Source of the DNA: Yersinia mollaretii ATCC 43969
GTDB taxonomy: Bacteria > Pseudomonadota > Gammaproteobacteria > Enterobacterales > Enterobacteriaceae
Direction: 5' to 3'
DNA length: 64,000 bases
NCBI RefSeq assembly: GCF_013282725.1
Contig: NZ_CP054043.1
Span: forward strand, 2,604,001 to 2,668,000
The notes under the pieces are model-generated. The model saw nothing but the letters and a program-made list of their open reading frames with translations, searched no databases and had not been told where the DNA came from. Every line of letters starts with the position of its first letter. The first letter of the stretch is position 1. The position numbers and the translations under genes are program-made. This document shows positions 1 to 9,950 of the stretch, in pieces.

Positions 1-447
1 AACAGCAGCTTAGGAAGTTGAACGAAAAGTTCCTGATAAAAAAGCGTGAAAGAGTGTAAAAAAAGTATAAAAACGGTCAAAAAAACGACACAAAGTGGGT
101 GTAACTTATTCAGCTTACGATGCGCGATAGCAAACCTAATCCGCTGAACGGATATTTACTGGGCGAATGCCTGTAGTTTTCTCATTGCTAGATAGCGCAT
201 AACGGTGATGTAACCAATGAGTGGCTTTAAGTTAACTTCTATGTAACAAAATTACAGAATCGACAGTTTCTGTCGTAATTTGTGCAATATAAGTGGTCGG
301 ATGAGTGGTAAAGTTTCAATCAATGCGGTAAAATTTTGTCCAGTTTCCAATTATCTTATTTTACTTTCAGCGCCACGCGGTAAATTGGCCTACCGAACAC
401 TCGGGCGGCCACCCACGACACGAAGGCGTTTTTATAGGAGGATCGTT
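1..447. other. Intergenic left edge of the window
   Basis: I see no gene in this stretch. It is A/T-rich, especially in the first 100 bases, and is probably an upstream regulatory region. An open frame starts at 280 and runs into ybfA, but its extra N-terminus resembles nothing I know, and a strong ribosome site lies just before the internal ATG at 448. I take the upstream part as non-coding. Confidence 0.6.
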
Positions 448-654
448 ATGTCCATGTACAACGCATACCCATTACATCAGGTTCTCTTGCGCCGCAGCGC
501 AGTGATTCTGGTCGGTTTACTGGCACTGCCAGTGATGCTTTTCCGTAAAGATCGCGCCCGCTTTTACAGCTATCTGCACCGTGTTTGGGCGAAAACCAGT
601 GATAAACCGGTCTGGTTGGCACAGTCTGAAATGGCGGCTCAAGATTTTTATTGA
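448..654 (+). CDS. ybfA: YbfA family small membrane protein (DUF2517)
   Basis: This is a 68-residue protein of unknown function. It matches E. coli YbfA along its whole length, including the conserved block [14 protein letters not shown] and the C-terminal run TSDKPVW. One hydrophobic segment at about residues 14-32 suggests a single-pass inner-membrane protein. The ATG at 448 is chosen because TAGGAGGA lies 5 bases upstream and because it gives the usual family length. A longer in-frame start at 280 is unlikely. The gene stands alone and is followed by a terminator. Confidence 0.88.
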   Translation: MSMYNAYPLHQVLLRRSAVILVGLLALPVMLFRKDRARFYSYLHRVWAKTSDKPVWLAQSEMAAQDFY

Positions 655-702
655 TCAGTGAACCTTCTGGTTTTACGCACATAAACAGATTGTAAAACCG
701 AT

Positions 703-733
703 GGCCCGTGAGTTAACGCTTGCGGGCTTTTTT
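703..733 (+). terminator. Rho-independent terminator after ybfA
   Basis: The short stem GCCCG (704-708) pairs with CGGGC (723-727). Seven T residues follow it directly, interrupted only after position 733. Confidence 0.7.
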
Positions 734-856
734 GTTGCCTGTAGTAGGGAACTGATAAATAAAGAGATCGCGCCATATCCTGCTTCTTCGGCTACACCTG
801 TTATGATGAAATAAGTGATGTGATGTTCAACACAGTCAAAGCAGAGGGAGACGAAA

Positions 857-1342
857 ATGTCGCAAAGTCATCAGGTGATACACAGTCGTGAATATTGCCA
901 TGCCCGCGATGAACTCGATGCATTGTGTGCAGCGGGGGTCACGCGGGGGGGATTGATGGCGTTTCATAGCGGCTACAAGTTGGTGTTGCTGGCGCATTCA
1001 CAACCGGAATACCGCGAAATTGGTCCTTTTATTGCTGAAATGGATAAATGGCCTTCGCTGATTGATTTCACCGCTGAGTATCGCCAGCGTTTACTGCATT
1101 TACTCTCTCATCAGCCCACGGCGGCAAATCACACCAATGTATTGATGCATGTGCAGGGCTATTTCCGGCCCTACCTCAATTCAGTCCAGCGTCAGGCGCT
1201 GGCGCAGTTGATTGACCAATATCGGCTGGGTGAATTGCCTCTGAGTACACCTATCGCCCAGATAATGGCTTATTTGATTGAGTTCCCGAATGATTATCTC
1301 TCTGGGCAGCACTACTTTACCTTCTACTCACCGCAAGGATAG
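857..1342 (+). CDS. ybgA: YbgA family protein (DUF1722)
   Basis: This is a 161-residue soluble protein of the DUF1722 family, close to E. coli YbgA in length. The family is often found beside or fused to photolyase-related genes, and its biochemical role is not settled. Conserved-looking runs include HSREYCHARDELDALC near the N-terminus and FPNDYLSGQHYF near the C-terminus. AGAGGGAG at 843-850 is a good ribosome site for the ATG at 857. Only three bases separate it from phrB, so the two genes are almost certainly co-transcribed. That linkage suggests, but does not prove, a role connected with light or DNA repair. Confidence 0.88.
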   Translation: MSQSHQVIHSREYCHARDELDALCAAGVTRGGLMAFHSGYKLVLLAHSQPEYREIGPFIAEMDKWPSLIDFTAEYRQRLLHLLSHQPTAANHTNVLMHVQGYFRPYLNSVQRQALAQLIDQYRLGELPLSTPIAQIMAYLIEFPNDYLSGQHYFTFYSPQG

Positions 1343-1345
1343 AGC

Positions 1346-2791
1346 ATGGCTACACATTTAGTTTGGTTCCGCCATGATTTACGCATCACCGATAATCTGG
1401 CCCTGCATGCGGCCTGTCAGGATGAGCAAGCTAAGGTGATGGCGGTGTTTATTGCCACGCCGAAGCAGTGGGCGGCCCATGATATGGCCCCGCGACAGGC
1501 GGCATTTTTGCGGCAAAATCTGCACCTTTTACAGGCGGCACTCGCGGATCGCGGGATACCCCTGCACTATCATCAGTGTGCTGATTTTCAGGATTCCATT
1601 CTCTGGCTGGCGGATTTTTGCCAACAACAGCAAGTTGATGCGCTGTTTTACAATCAGCAATATGAGCTGAACGAGATGCGACGTGATGAAGCATTCACCG
1701 TTCAACTTAATCGCCGATCAATTGCCTGTCATAGCTTCCATGACAGTGTGTTATTGCCGCCGGGGAGTGTCCAGACTGGCAACAATGAGATGTACAAAAT
1801 ATTTACCCCGTTCCGCCGAGCCTTTATTCAGCGCTTGATGATGAGTGATTGCCGCTCTGTACCTGCCCCCAAAGCGCGCCAAAATGCGGGCGCTATCACA
1901 TTAACACCACTCGAACCTTTTGATTATCCTCAACAATCTGTCGACAGCCAGTTATTTCCGGCAGGTGAAGAGGCGGCATTGCAGCGCCTGCGCAGCTTCT
2001 GCCGTGAGCAAGTTCAGGACTACCTGCAACAGCGTGATCTGCCCGCCGTCGCGGGGACCAGTGGCTTATCACCCTATCTGGCGTTGGGAATACTTTCACC
2101 CCGTCAATGCTTTAACCGCCTGCGTGCAGAGTGTCCGGATCTGTTGGAGAGCAGTGATTCAGGGGCCTTTACTTGGCTGAATGAGTTGATCTGGCGTGAG
2201 TTTTATCGTCACTTATTAGTGGCCTATCCCCGTTTATGCCAGCATCATCCCTTTATGGGCTGGACTGATGCGGTAAGATGGAATCACTCAGAACCGCAAT
2301 TAATCGCCTGGCAGCAGGGGCTGACGGGGTATCCTATTGTCGATGCTGCGATGCGGCAACTGAATGAAACTGGTTGGATGCATAACCGTCTGCGAATGAT
2401 TACCGCCAGCTTTTTGGTGAAAGACTTACTGATCGATTGGCGGTTGGGCGAGCGCTATTTTATGTCCCAATTACTGGATGGTGATTTAGCGGCCAATAAT
2501 GGCGGCTGGCAGTGGGCGGCCTCGACGGGCACGGATGCGGCACCCTATTTTCGTATTTTCAATCCCACTACGCAGGGAGAGCGTTTTGATAAAGAGGGGA
2601 CTTTTATTCGCCGTTGGCTGCCGGAACTGGCCGCCGTGCCAGACCGTGACATTCATCAGCCCTGGCGTTGGGCGCAGCAGCAACAGCAACATCTGAATTA
2701 CCCGCCACCCCTGGTGGATCACAAGCTGGCCAGATTGGCGACACTTGCGGCATTTGACGCCGCTAAGCGGGATGGCAGCAAGGACCCCTAA
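1346..2791 (+). CDS. phrB: Deoxyribodipyrimidine photolyase
   Basis: This 481-residue flavoprotein splits UV-induced cyclobutane pyrimidine dimers using blue light. The N-terminal antenna domain starts with HLVWFRHDLRITDN, which is typical of class I CPD photolyases. The C-terminal FAD domain carries the hallmark runs GYPIVDAAMRQL, GWMHNRLRM and DLAANNGGWQWAASTGTDA. Length agrees with E. coli PhrB (472 aa). The AAGGA site at 1335-1339 lies inside the end of ybgA, which supports coupled expression. No key motif appears damaged. Confidence 0.97.
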   Translation: MATHLVWFRHDLRITDNLALHAACQDEQAKVMAVFIATPKQWAAHDMAPRQAAFLRQNLHLLQAALADRGIPLHYHQCADFQDSILWLADFCQQQQVDALFYNQQYELNEMRRDEAFTVQLNRRSIACHSFHDSVLLPPGSVQTGNNEMYKIFTPFRRAFIQRLMMSDCRSVPAPKARQNAGAITLTPLEPFDYPQQSVDSQLFPAGEEAALQRLRSFCREQVQDYLQQRDLPAVAGTSGLSPYLALGILSPRQCFNRLRAECPDLLESSDSGAFTWLNELIWREFYRHLLVAYPRLCQHHPFMGWTDAVRWNHSEPQLIAWQQGLTGYPIVDAAMRQLNETGWMHNRLRMITASFLVKDLLIDWRLGERYFMSQLLDGDLAANNGGWQWAASTGTDAAPYFRIFNPTTQGERFDKEGTFIRRWLPELAAVPDRDIHQPWRWAQQQQQHLNYPPPLVDHKLARLATLAAFDAAKRDGSKDP

Positions 2792-2806
2792 TCATAAGGA
2801 GCCTTC

Positions 2807-3847
2807 ATGTTTTTGATATACTCTTCGGCTAACCCCGTGTTACGTACTCGTCATTTGGCGAGAAAAACGCTGAACGCGGGGCTGATTTTATCGTTTAGTC
2901 TCTACAGCTCACTGGTCGCAGCGGGTTTTGAAGTGGTGGCGCTTGGCGTGGATGGCGGCGTCAGTGATGGCAACCTGACCTCTTATCTGATTCGTGATGA
3001 TAGCCAGCCGGTCTATTTGGCGCTGGATGCCGGTTCAGTGTTGCCGGGCATTACCAAGGCGCTGGAAAAGGGCAGTTTCCCCGAGATTACCGATGAAATT
3101 GCCGCGCCGCTGACTCGGCAGGGTTATATCTTCCGCCAGCGCATTAACAGTTATTTCATCAGCCACGCCCATCTTGACCATGTATCCGGCCTGATTATCG
3201 GTTCACCGGAAGACAGCAAAAAAACTATTTATGCGTCGGCTTCGACCATTGATGTGCTGAGAAACTACTATTTTAACTGGCGCGTCTGGCCCAATTTTAC
3301 CGACAGTGGCAGTGGCACTCGTCTGGGCACTTACCGGATGCAAATGGTGCGGCCAGCCCAGCCGTTGAGCCTCGGGTTAACGCGCCTAACGGGCGAGATG
3401 TTCCCACTCAGCCATGATAAATTGCCTTCGTCGATGCTGCTGATCACCAGTAATAATGCTGCTTTTGCTTATTTTGGCGATACCGGCCCGGATGAGATAG
3501 AGAAGTCAAAAAATCTCGATACGGTGTGGCGCAAGTTAGCTGAAAAGGTCAAACAGCAGCAGTTAAAGGGGATGATTATTGAAGTCTCCTACCCGAACGC
3601 GGTCAGTGACGGTAAGCTGAATGGCCATATGACCCCAAAATGGCTGCTGAAAGAGTTGAAAAATCTGGAAAAACAGAGTGGCGAAGGCCAGCCGTTAAAA
3701 GGTCTGCCAGTGGTGATTAGCCATATCAAACCGTCACTCCAGCAGGGGCAGGATGTGCGCAAAACCATTGCGGCTGAGTTACAGCAAGGTAATGACATGG
3801 GGGTGAATTTTATCCTGATGGATCAGGGTGATAGCCAGAAATTCTGA
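2807..3847 (+). CDS. Class II 3',5'-cyclic-nucleotide phosphodiesterase, probably periplasmic
   Basis: This is a 346-residue metallo-beta-lactamase-fold enzyme. The zinc motif H120-A-H122-L-D124-H125 followed by VSGL matches the class II cyclic-nucleotide phosphodiesterase signature (CpdP / yeast PDE1 type). The usual reaction is hydrolysis of cAMP to 5'-AMP. Further metal-ligand candidates are in FGDTGPDE (about 225-232) and NGHMTPKW (about 272-279). Residues 1-39 hold a basic start and a hydrophobic core ending AAG, which looks like a signal peptide, so the enzyme is probably exported. ATAAGGAG before the ATG is a strong ribosome site. It lies 15 bases after phrB and may share its transcript. 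The substrate is inferred from the family only. Confidence 0.85.
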   Translation: MFLIYSSANPVLRTRHLARKTLNAGLILSFSLYSSLVAAGFEVVALGVDGGVSDGNLTSYLIRDDSQPVYLALDAGSVLPGITKALEKGSFPEITDEIAAPLTRQGYIFRQRINSYFISHAHLDHVSGLIIGSPEDSKKTIYASASTIDVLRNYYFNWRVWPNFTDSGSGTRLGTYRMQMVRPAQPLSLGLTRLTGEMFPLSHDKLPSSMLLITSNNAAFAYFGDTGPDEIEKSKNLDTVWRKLAEKVKQQQLKGMIIEVSYPNAVSDGKLNGHMTPKWLLKELKNLEKQSGEGQPLKGLPVVISHIKPSLQQGQDVRKTIAAELQQGNDMGVNFILMDQGDSQKF

Positions 3848-3904
3848 TGGTATCAGGCTGCGTATTTGATTTTGATAACAACACTGATTGATGGGACAGA
3901 CACC

Positions 3905-4648
3905 ATGCGTAATACAGAATTAGAAACTTTACTTAATAATCAACTCAATACTGCGGCTTTTCAAGACTATGCGCCCAATGGTTTGCAGGTTGAAGGAAGA
4001 GCGGAGGTAAAGCGCATTGTGACTGGCGTCACCGCCAGTCAGGCATTGCTGGATGCGGCGGTAGAGCAACAGGCGGATGCTATTTTGGTGCACCACGGCT
4101 ACTTCTGGAAGAACGAGCCGGTGGTAGTGCGCGGAATGAAACGTAACCGACTGAAAACATTGCTTACCCACGACATCAATCTGTATGGCTACCATTTGCC
4201 GCTGGATGCACACGCTGAATTGGGTAACAACGCCCAACTGGCGAAGTTGTTTGGCATTCGGGTGTTAGGTGAAATTGACTCTCTGTTGCCTTATGGTGAG
4301 TTTGATACGCCGCTAAATGCGGTGATTTTACGTGAGCGTCTGGAAAAAGTGCTGGGTCGCGAGGTGCTGCATTGTGGCGATCAGGCTCCGGCAGAGATCC
4401 GCCGCATTGCCTGGTGTAGTGGTGGCGGGCAGGGCTATATTCAGCAAGCCGCTGATTTTGGTGTAGATGCCTTTATCACGGGCGAAGTTTCTGAGCAAAC
4501 CATTCACATTGCCCGTGAGATGGGGGTGAATTTTTATGCGGCAGGACACCACGCCACTGAACGCTATGGCATCAAGGCGCTGGGTGAATGGTTAGCCTCA
4601 GAGCATCAGTTTGACGTTATCTTTATTGATATCCCCAACCCCGCTTGA
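3905..4648 (+). CDS. ybgI: NIF3-like dinuclear metal protein YbgI
   Basis: This 247-residue protein is equal in length to E. coli YbgI, a NIF3/DUF34 family member that forms a ring-shaped hexamer with a two-metal site per subunit. Candidate metal-ligand runs are LVHHGYFW (about 61-68) and AAGHHATERYG near the C-terminus. The family is sometimes labelled GTP cyclohydrolase type 2, but its real cellular role is uncertain. I chose the ATG at 3905 because the encoded start MRNTELETLLN matches the family, and GGGA lies 8 bases upstream. An in-frame start at 3866 would add 13 residues without family support. Confidence 0.92.
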   Translation: MRNTELETLLNNQLNTAAFQDYAPNGLQVEGRAEVKRIVTGVTASQALLDAAVEQQADAILVHHGYFWKNEPVVVRGMKRNRLKTLLTHDINLYGYHLPLDAHAELGNNAQLAKLFGIRVLGEIDSLLPYGEFDTPLNAVILRERLEKVLGREVLHCGDQAPAEIRRIAWCSGGGQGYIQQAADFGVDAFITGEVSEQTIHIAREMGVNFYAAGHHATERYGIKALGEWLASEHQFDVIFIDIPNPA

Positions 4649-5072
4649 TCCCCGTTTTGCACAGTTTATGCAGTAGGCACTGATGGTTTTCATCAGTGCA
4701 TTGCTGCTATCCAAGCATTTATCCCCATTTTGAGAGTAGTTAACCCTTCATAAATCAAGGTTATATGCTGATTAAGAGTGCCAGAAACAGTCATCTCGTC
4801 ATGGATGAAGGATAAGCCTACAATTTTTAAGAATATTTCCTTGCTGAACACTGATTATAAATAAGAAAAAAATCGATTGTAGCCGTCTATTCACCTCAAA
4901 AAACCGTAAATAATACCGTTTACAGTGATTCATTTTGGTCTTTACGCCGAATTTAGTGATTCTTCTTCCCTATCAGTTAATTCAGTTCTATTGACAGCGG
5001 CTAGGTGCTAACGCATAAATATGTCCTTATAACTGTTAGTTATCCAATTAAAACGTAATCAGGGGGACGTGA
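4649..5072. other. Intergenic region between ybgI and pxpB
   Basis: No gene is visible. A hairpin with a perfect 9-bp stem (GCACTGATG 4677-4685, CATCAGTGC 4691-4699) follows ybgI but lacks a T tract. The remainder is A/T-rich and probably holds the promoter of the pxp cluster. I could not assign a convincing -35/-10 pair. Confidence 0.5.
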
Positions 5073-5729
5073 GTGCAACGAGCTCGATGCTATTTACTGG
5101 GAGAGAGTGCAGTGGTTCTGGAGCTGGAGCCGCCAGTCACATTAGCAAGTCAGCAACGTATTTGGGGCTTGGCTGATCGCCTGATCCATCATCCCGACGT
5201 CCTTGAGGCGATCCCCGGCATGAATAACCTCACCTTATTGCTAGTCGATCCGCAAAATACCGCGCTGGACGCCATTGAAAAGCTCCAGCGCTGGTGGGAA
5301 GAGAGTGAGTCATTAGTCCCTGATTCCCGTGATATCACTATTCCGGTGATTTATGGCGGCGAATCTGGCCCTGATCTGGCTGAAGTGGCGCGTCATACTG
5401 GCATGACTGAGCGGCAGGTGGTCGAGTGCCATGCGGGGGCGAGCTATATCGTCTATTTCCTCGGTTTCCAACCGGGCTTCTCCTATCTGGGCGGTATGCC
5501 GGAACAGCTTGCCACTCCACGGCGCGCAGAGCCACGTTTGGTGGTCGCCCCCGGCTCGGTTGGGATTGGTGGCAGCCAAACCGGTATCTATCCGCTGGCT
5601 ACCCCCGGCGGCTGGCAGCTCATTGGCCGCACCTCACTGGCGCTGTTTAACCCGCTGGAGATGCCGCCTACCTTGCTACGGCCTGGTGACAATGTGCGCT
5701 TTCTACCTTTAAAGGAGGGCGTATGCTGA
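5073..5729 (+). CDS. pxpB: 5-oxoprolinase subunit PxpB
   Basis: This 218-residue protein is the KipI-like subunit of the ATP-dependent 5-oxoprolinase PxpABC, which opens 5-oxoproline to L-glutamate in the cytoplasm. The family pattern is clear in [24 protein letters not shown] and [16 protein letters not shown]. It starts with GTG at 5073, preceded by AGGGGGA at 5061-5067. It overlaps pxpC by 7 bases, so the two are translationally coupled. Older annotation calls such proteins YbgJ or allophanate hydrolase subunit 1. The pxpBCA order is strong support for the oxoprolinase assignment. Confidence 0.95.
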   Translation: MQRARCYLLGESAVVLELEPPVTLASQQRIWGLADRLIHHPDVLEAIPGMNNLTLLLVDPQNTALDAIEKLQRWWEESESLVPDSRDITIPVIYGGESGPDLAEVARHTGMTERQVVECHAGASYIVYFLGFQPGFSYLGGMPEQLATPRRAEPRLVVAPGSVGIGGSQTGIYPLATPGGWQLIGRTSLALFNPLEMPPTLLRPGDNVRFLPLKEGVC

Positions 5730-6673
5730 AAATTATTCGTTCAGGTATTTACACCACGGTGCAGGACAGCGGCCGTGGCGGTTTCCGCCGTTTAGGCATC
5801 AGTCAGGGCGGGGCGCTCGATTTGCCCGCATTAAAAATGGCCAATATGTTGGTGGGTAATGAGGCCGATGCCGCCGGGCTGGAGATCACGCTGGGCCAAT
5901 TTACCGCTGAATTTACCCAGCCGGGTTGGATCGCGGTGACTGGTGCCGGGTGTGATGCCAAGCTGGATAATCAACTGCTGTGGACCGGCTGGCGCTATCC
6001 GGTCAAGCCGGGGCAGCAGCTTAAACTCAGTGTGCCACACCGTGGGATGCGCAGCTATCTGGCGATCTCTGGTGGTATTGATGTGCCAGAGATGTTGGGG
6101 TCACGCAGCACTGATCTGAAAGCGGGTTTTGGTGGCTATCAGGGGCGGCTGATCAAAGAGGGCGATGCTCTGCCACTGGGCAGACCCACTCGATTGCCGC
6201 GTGAATCGGTGGGCATCAAACAGCTACTGTTCGGTAACCGGGTTCGCGCAGTGCCGGGGCCGGAATATCATGAATTTGACGATATTGCGCAGGGGGCTTT
6301 CTGGCGCGAAGCTTGGCAGCTTAGCCCGCAAAGTAATCGGATGGGCTATCGTCTGACGGGGCGTGAGTTAACCCGTACCACCTCGCGCGAAATGTTATCC
6401 CACGGCCTATTGCCCGGTGTGGTGCAGGTGCCGCATAACGGCCAGCCGATTGTGCTGATGGCGGATGCGCAGACTACCGGGGGTTACCCGCGTATTGCCT
6501 GCGTGATTGAAGCTGATCTCTACCATTTGGCGCAAATTAGACTCGGTGAACCGGTACATTTTGTTCCCTGTACTGTCGAAGAGGCGCTCCGCGCCAAATC
6601 AGAACAGCAGCACTTCCTGCAACAGATTGAGTGGGGCTTACAGAAGGGTTTCGTCGCCACGGAGGCCAAATGA
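5723..6673 (+). CDS. pxpC: 5-oxoprolinase subunit PxpC
   Basis: This 316-residue protein is the KipA/YbgK-type subunit that pairs with PxpB. Its N-terminus, with [20 protein letters not shown], is typical, as are NRMGYRLTG and the C-terminal [16 protein letters not shown]. The ATG at 5723 lies inside the end of pxpB and follows AAAGGAGG. The gene ends in ATGA overlap with pxpA. It does not act alone: the three subunits together hydrolyse 5-oxoproline with ATP. Confidence 0.95.
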   Translation: MLKIIRSGIYTTVQDSGRGGFRRLGISQGGALDLPALKMANMLVGNEADAAGLEITLGQFTAEFTQPGWIAVTGAGCDAKLDNQLLWTGWRYPVKPGQQLKLSVPHRGMRSYLAISGGIDVPEMLGSRSTDLKAGFGGYQGRLIKEGDALPLGRPTRLPRESVGIKQLLFGNRVRAVPGPEYHEFDDIAQGAFWREAWQLSPQSNRMGYRLTGRELTRTTSREMLSHGLLPGVVQVPHNGQPIVLMADAQTTGGYPRIACVIEADLYHLAQIRLGEPVHFVPCTVEEALRAKSEQQHFLQQIEWGLQKGFVATEAK

Positions 6674-7407
6674 AGATTGATTTAAATGCCGATTTAGGTG
6701 AAGGCTGCGCCAATGATCAGGCGCTTTTGCAGTTGGTCAGTTCAGCCAATATTGCCTGTGGTTTTCATGCCGGTGACGCGCAGACCATGCGCCAGTCGGT
6801 GCGTTGGGCCATTGAGTATGGTGTGGCGATTGGTGCGCACCCGAGCTTCCCTGATCGCGAGAATTTCGGTCGCACCGCGATGCAACTCCCCCCCGAAACC
6901 GTCTATGCCCAAGTGATTTATCAGTTGGGGGCGCTGGCGGCTATCGTCAAAGCAGAAGGGGGCGTGATGCAGCATGTGAAACCTCACGGCATGTTGTACA
7001 ACCAAGCTGCGGTCGATCCGGTGCTGGCGGAGGCCATTGCGCAGGCGGTTAACGCCGTCGATCCGGCTTTGCACCTCGTCGGGCTGGCGGGCAGTGAGTT
7101 GATCCGTGCGGGCCAACGGGTCGGTTTAGTGACGCGGCAGGAGGTATTTGCCGATCGCCGCTACCAACCCGATGGCACCTTAGTGCCGCGCAGTCAGCCC
7201 GATGCCCTGATTGAAAGTGATGAGCTGGCGCTGTCACAAACCTTAGCCATGGTACAGCGTCATCAGGTTCAGGCCCGTGATGGCAGTTGGGTTGCGGTGC
7301 AGGCAGACACGGTTTGTGTACATGGCGATGGTGCCCATGCCTTGGAGTTTGCCCGCCGTTTACGCCATAGCTTTCAGCAGGAAAATATCGTGGTAACAGC
7401 GCAATAG
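6670..7407 (+). CDS. pxpA: 5-oxoprolinase subunit PxpA (LamB/YcsF family)
   Basis: This 245-residue TIM-barrel-like protein of the LamB/YcsF family has the same length class as E. coli PxpA (244 aa). The start [16 protein letters not shown], the run [10 protein letters not shown] and the block [14 protein letters not shown] are the family signatures. The ATG at 6670 overlaps the TGA of pxpC. An in-frame start at 6631 would lie within pxpC and is not supported. Together PxpA, B and C form the 5-oxoprolinase. Confidence 0.95.
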   Translation: MKIDLNADLGEGCANDQALLQLVSSANIACGFHAGDAQTMRQSVRWAIEYGVAIGAHPSFPDRENFGRTAMQLPPETVYAQVIYQLGALAAIVKAEGGVMQHVKPHGMLYNQAAVDPVLAEAIAQAVNAVDPALHLVGLAGSELIRAGQRVGLVTRQEVFADRRYQPDGTLVPRSQPDALIESDELALSQTLAMVQRHQVQARDGSWVAVQADTVCVHGDGAHALEFARRLRHSFQQENIVVTAQ

Positions 7408-7508
7408 TTAGGTCATTAGCGCGTCATCGTTGGGCAGTCACAATCATAACCGTCTGGCCCTGACGGAATCGTTTCACATTAAATTGACTTCAGGACAGGA
7501 GAATCACC

Positions 7509-8240
7509 TTGGAACAAACTGTAAATCTTTGGCCGCTGATAGGTATCGCGGCGATCGTCATCGGCTTTTTACTGCGTATCAACGCAGTGCTCGTGGTGAT
7601 TACCGCTGGGATCATCACTGGTGTGGCGGCATTGATGCCTATCGCCACCATTTTGGAAAAACTGGGCGAAGGATTTCTCAATACCCGTAACCTGCCGCTG
7701 ATTTTGCTGTTGCCACTGGCCGTTATCGGCTTGCTTGAGCGTCACGGCTTGAAAGAGCGCGCGCAGGCGTGGATTTCGCAAATTAAAAGTGCCACTTCTG
7801 GCCGCCTACTGATTGTCTACCTGTTTGTGCGTGAAGCTACGGCAGCACTGGGTTTAACCAGCCTTGGTGGTCACCCGCAAATGGTGCGGCCATTACTGGC
7901 ACCGATGGCGGAAGGTGCAGCGGAGACCCGTTACGGCGAGTTGCCAGAGAAAGTGCGTTACCGTCTGCGCGCGATGTCTGCCGCCACAGATAACGTCGGC
8001 CTGTTCTTTGGCGAAGATATTTTTGTCGCCTTTGGTGCCATTATCTTTATGCACAACTTTATGTTGGAGTCGGGCGGCATTCAGACCGAGCCGCTACACA
8101 TCGCGCTGTGGGGGATTCCGACCGCGATTTGTGCTTTCTTGATCCATGCTTACCGCCTGCAACGTCTAGATAAACAACTCGCCGCTGAATTAACCGCACT
8201 GAATCAGACTGCGTTGGCCGCCAAGGGAGACGCCAAATGA
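7509..8240 (+). CDS. DUF969 family membrane protein
   Basis: This is a 243-residue integral membrane protein of the DUF969 family, whose function is not known to me. About five to six hydrophobic segments are visible (roughly 5-21, 24-42, 56-76, 97-115, 160-180, 190-210). The start is TTG at 7509 after AGGAGA. A 101-base gap separates it from pxpA, and it overlaps the next gene by 4 bases. Its fixed pairing with DUF979, between pxpABC and pcp, suggests that the pair handles pyroglutamate or pyroglutamyl peptides at the membrane. That is inference only. Confidence 0.82.
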   Translation: MEQTVNLWPLIGIAAIVIGFLLRINAVLVVITAGIITGVAALMPIATILEKLGEGFLNTRNLPLILLLPLAVIGLLERHGLKERAQAWISQIKSATSGRLLIVYLFVREATAALGLTSLGGHPQMVRPLLAPMAEGAAETRYGELPEKVRYRLRAMSAATDNVGLFFGEDIFVAFGAIIFMHNFMLESGGIQTEPLHIALWGIPTAICAFLIHAYRLQRLDKQLAAELTALNQTALAAKGDAK

Positions 8241-9256
8241 TTTTCCAACAACAATATTTGTACTGGCTGGCTGGTGCCGTTTTACTGATTGTCGCGTTCA
8301 TGTCATTTCGTGATAAAGCCAACCCGCGCCGCATCACGACCGGCCTGTTCTGGGGGTTGTACGGTCTAATTTTTCTGGTGGGCGATTGGACCTACCGTTT
8401 GGCAAGTATGCTGGGAGGCGACGGGCCGGATGAGAAGCGCATCCTGAACATTACGGTCGGTGTGGTGGTGGTCGTGATGGCACTCATTGCGGGTTTTGGT
8501 GGCGTAAAGCTGGGCAGTTATCATCAGCGTACACCGCAAGAGCGTGAAGTAAGCGCTAAGCGATTGGGTAACCGACTGTTTATTCCCGCACTGGCGATTC
8601 CGGTGGTGACGGTGATTGGCGTGTTACTGTTCAATAATATTCCAGCACTGGATCAATGGCTGTTTGGCACCGGTAATCATGCCACCTTGGTTACTCTGTT
8701 CTCGATGACCGTCGGCTGTGTGATCGGCTTGATTATTGCCGTCGTCATGACCCACGAAACAGCAGCACAGCCAGTACAGGAAGCGCGTCGCCTGCTGGAC
8801 TCCATTGGCTGGGCATTTATCTTGCCGCAAATTTTGGCCACACTGGGCTTGCTGTTTACCACCGCGGGTGTCGGTACCGCTATTGCCCATTTGACTCAAG
8901 AGTATCTGGCGGTTGATCATCGCTTTGTTGCTGTGGCGGTCTATGCGATTGGTATGGCAGTATTAACCATGATTATGGGTAATGCTTTTGCTGCCTTCCC
9001 CATTGTCACTGCCGGTATCGGTATCCCTATTTTGGTGTTGCAACACGGCGGCAATCCGGCGGTGATGGCGGCGATTGGGATGTTCTCCGGCTATTGCGGT
9101 ACATTGATGACACCAATGGCAGCCAACTTTAACATTGTTCCCGCAGCCTTATTGGAGCTGCCGGACAAAAATGCGGTGATCAAAGCACAAATTCCAACCG
9201 GCGTGACTCTGTTGATAGTTAACGTATTTTTACTCTATTTCCTGATGTTCCTCTAG
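8237..9256 (+). CDS. DUF979 family membrane protein
   Basis: This is a 339-residue integral membrane protein of the DUF979 family with about nine or ten hydrophobic segments. Glycine- and proline-rich breaks such as [16 protein letters not shown] and [18 protein letters not shown] resemble re-entrant loops of permeases. The ATG at 8237 sits in ATGA overlap with the DUF969 gene, so both are probably made in a fixed ratio and may form one complex. It lies 8 bases before pcp. A transport role is likely from the context, but neither the substrate nor the energy source can be read from the sequence. Confidence 0.82.
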   Translation: MIFQQQYLYWLAGAVLLIVAFMSFRDKANPRRITTGLFWGLYGLIFLVGDWTYRLASMLGGDGPDEKRILNITVGVVVVVMALIAGFGGVKLGSYHQRTPQEREVSAKRLGNRLFIPALAIPVVTVIGVLLFNNIPALDQWLFGTGNHATLVTLFSMTVGCVIGLIIAVVMTHETAAQPVQEARRLLDSIGWAFILPQILATLGLLFTTAGVGTAIAHLTQEYLAVDHRFVAVAVYAIGMAVLTMIMGNAFAAFPIVTAGIGIPILVLQHGGNPAVMAAIGMFSGYCGTLMTPMAANFNIVPAALLELPDKNAVIKAQIPTGVTLLIVNVFLLYFLMFL

Positions 9257-9264
9257 GAGAGGCA

Positions 9265-9912
9265 ATGAAAAGCGTACTCATTACCGGATTTGAACCCTTT
9301 GGCGGGGAGCGAATTAATCCCTCGTGGGAAGTGGTTAAGCAGCTGAATGATCTCATGCTGAGTGGGGTTAGAGTGGTGGCCCGTCAGTTACCTTGTGCCT
9401 TTGGTGAAGCACTTACTGCGCTGAATGCCGCAATAGATGATATTCAGCCAGTATTGGTGTTAGCCGTAGGGCAAGCGGGAGGGCGTGCTGATATCTCCCT
9501 CGAACGAGTGGCGATTAACGTCGATGATGCGCGAATTCCCGATAATTTGGGCAACCAACCGGTCGATCAACCTATCGTTGAGGGGGGGCCAGCGGCCTAT
9601 TTTACCCGTTTGCCAATTAAGGCGATGGTACAGGGGATGCGTGAGGCGGGTATTCCGGCTTCGGTTTCCCAAACGGCAGGAACCTATGTCTGCAACCATG
9701 TGATGTATGGCTTATTGCATCGGTTAAATCAGTTGAATACTGAGGTAAAAGGGGGATTTATCCATATCCCTTATCTGCCTGAGCAGGCGGTGGCTCACCC
9801 CGGAGCGCCGAGTATGTCGACACACTCGGTGTTGATTGCCTTGGAGTTAGCGATTTCGATCGCGTTGCAGATTGAACATGATTTGCATATTGCCGGTGGG
9901 GCCATTCACTGA
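9265..9912 (+). CDS. pcp: Pyrrolidone-carboxylate peptidase
   Basis: This is a 215-residue cysteine peptidase (family C15) that removes N-terminal pyroglutamate from peptides in the cytoplasm. The catalytic triad is visible as E80 in [19 protein letters not shown]143 in [11 protein letters not shown] and H167 in GFIHIPYLP. The start [21 protein letters not shown] is typical. Its product, 5-oxoproline, is the substrate of the PxpABC enzyme encoded just upstream, so the cluster forms one short pathway from pyroglutamyl peptides to glutamate. AGGAGAGG precedes the ATG. Confidence 0.97.
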   Translation: MKSVLITGFEPFGGERINPSWEVVKQLNDLMLSGVRVVARQLPCAFGEALTALNAAIDDIQPVLVLAVGQAGGRADISLERVAINVDDARIPDNLGNQPVDQPIVEGGPAAYFTRLPIKAMVQGMREAGIPASVSQTAGTYVCNHVMYGLLHRLNQLNTEVKGGFIHIPYLPEQAVAHPGAPSMSTHSVLIALELAISIALQIEHDLHIAGGAIH

Positions 9913-9950
9913 TTTTTCTTGTCACATCCGCGAGTTAGGAATAAAAAAAA

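Noticed and set aside
4677..4699. Terminator after ybgI
   Set aside because: The 9-bp hairpin is clear but no T tract follows, so I list it only as part of the intergenic description.
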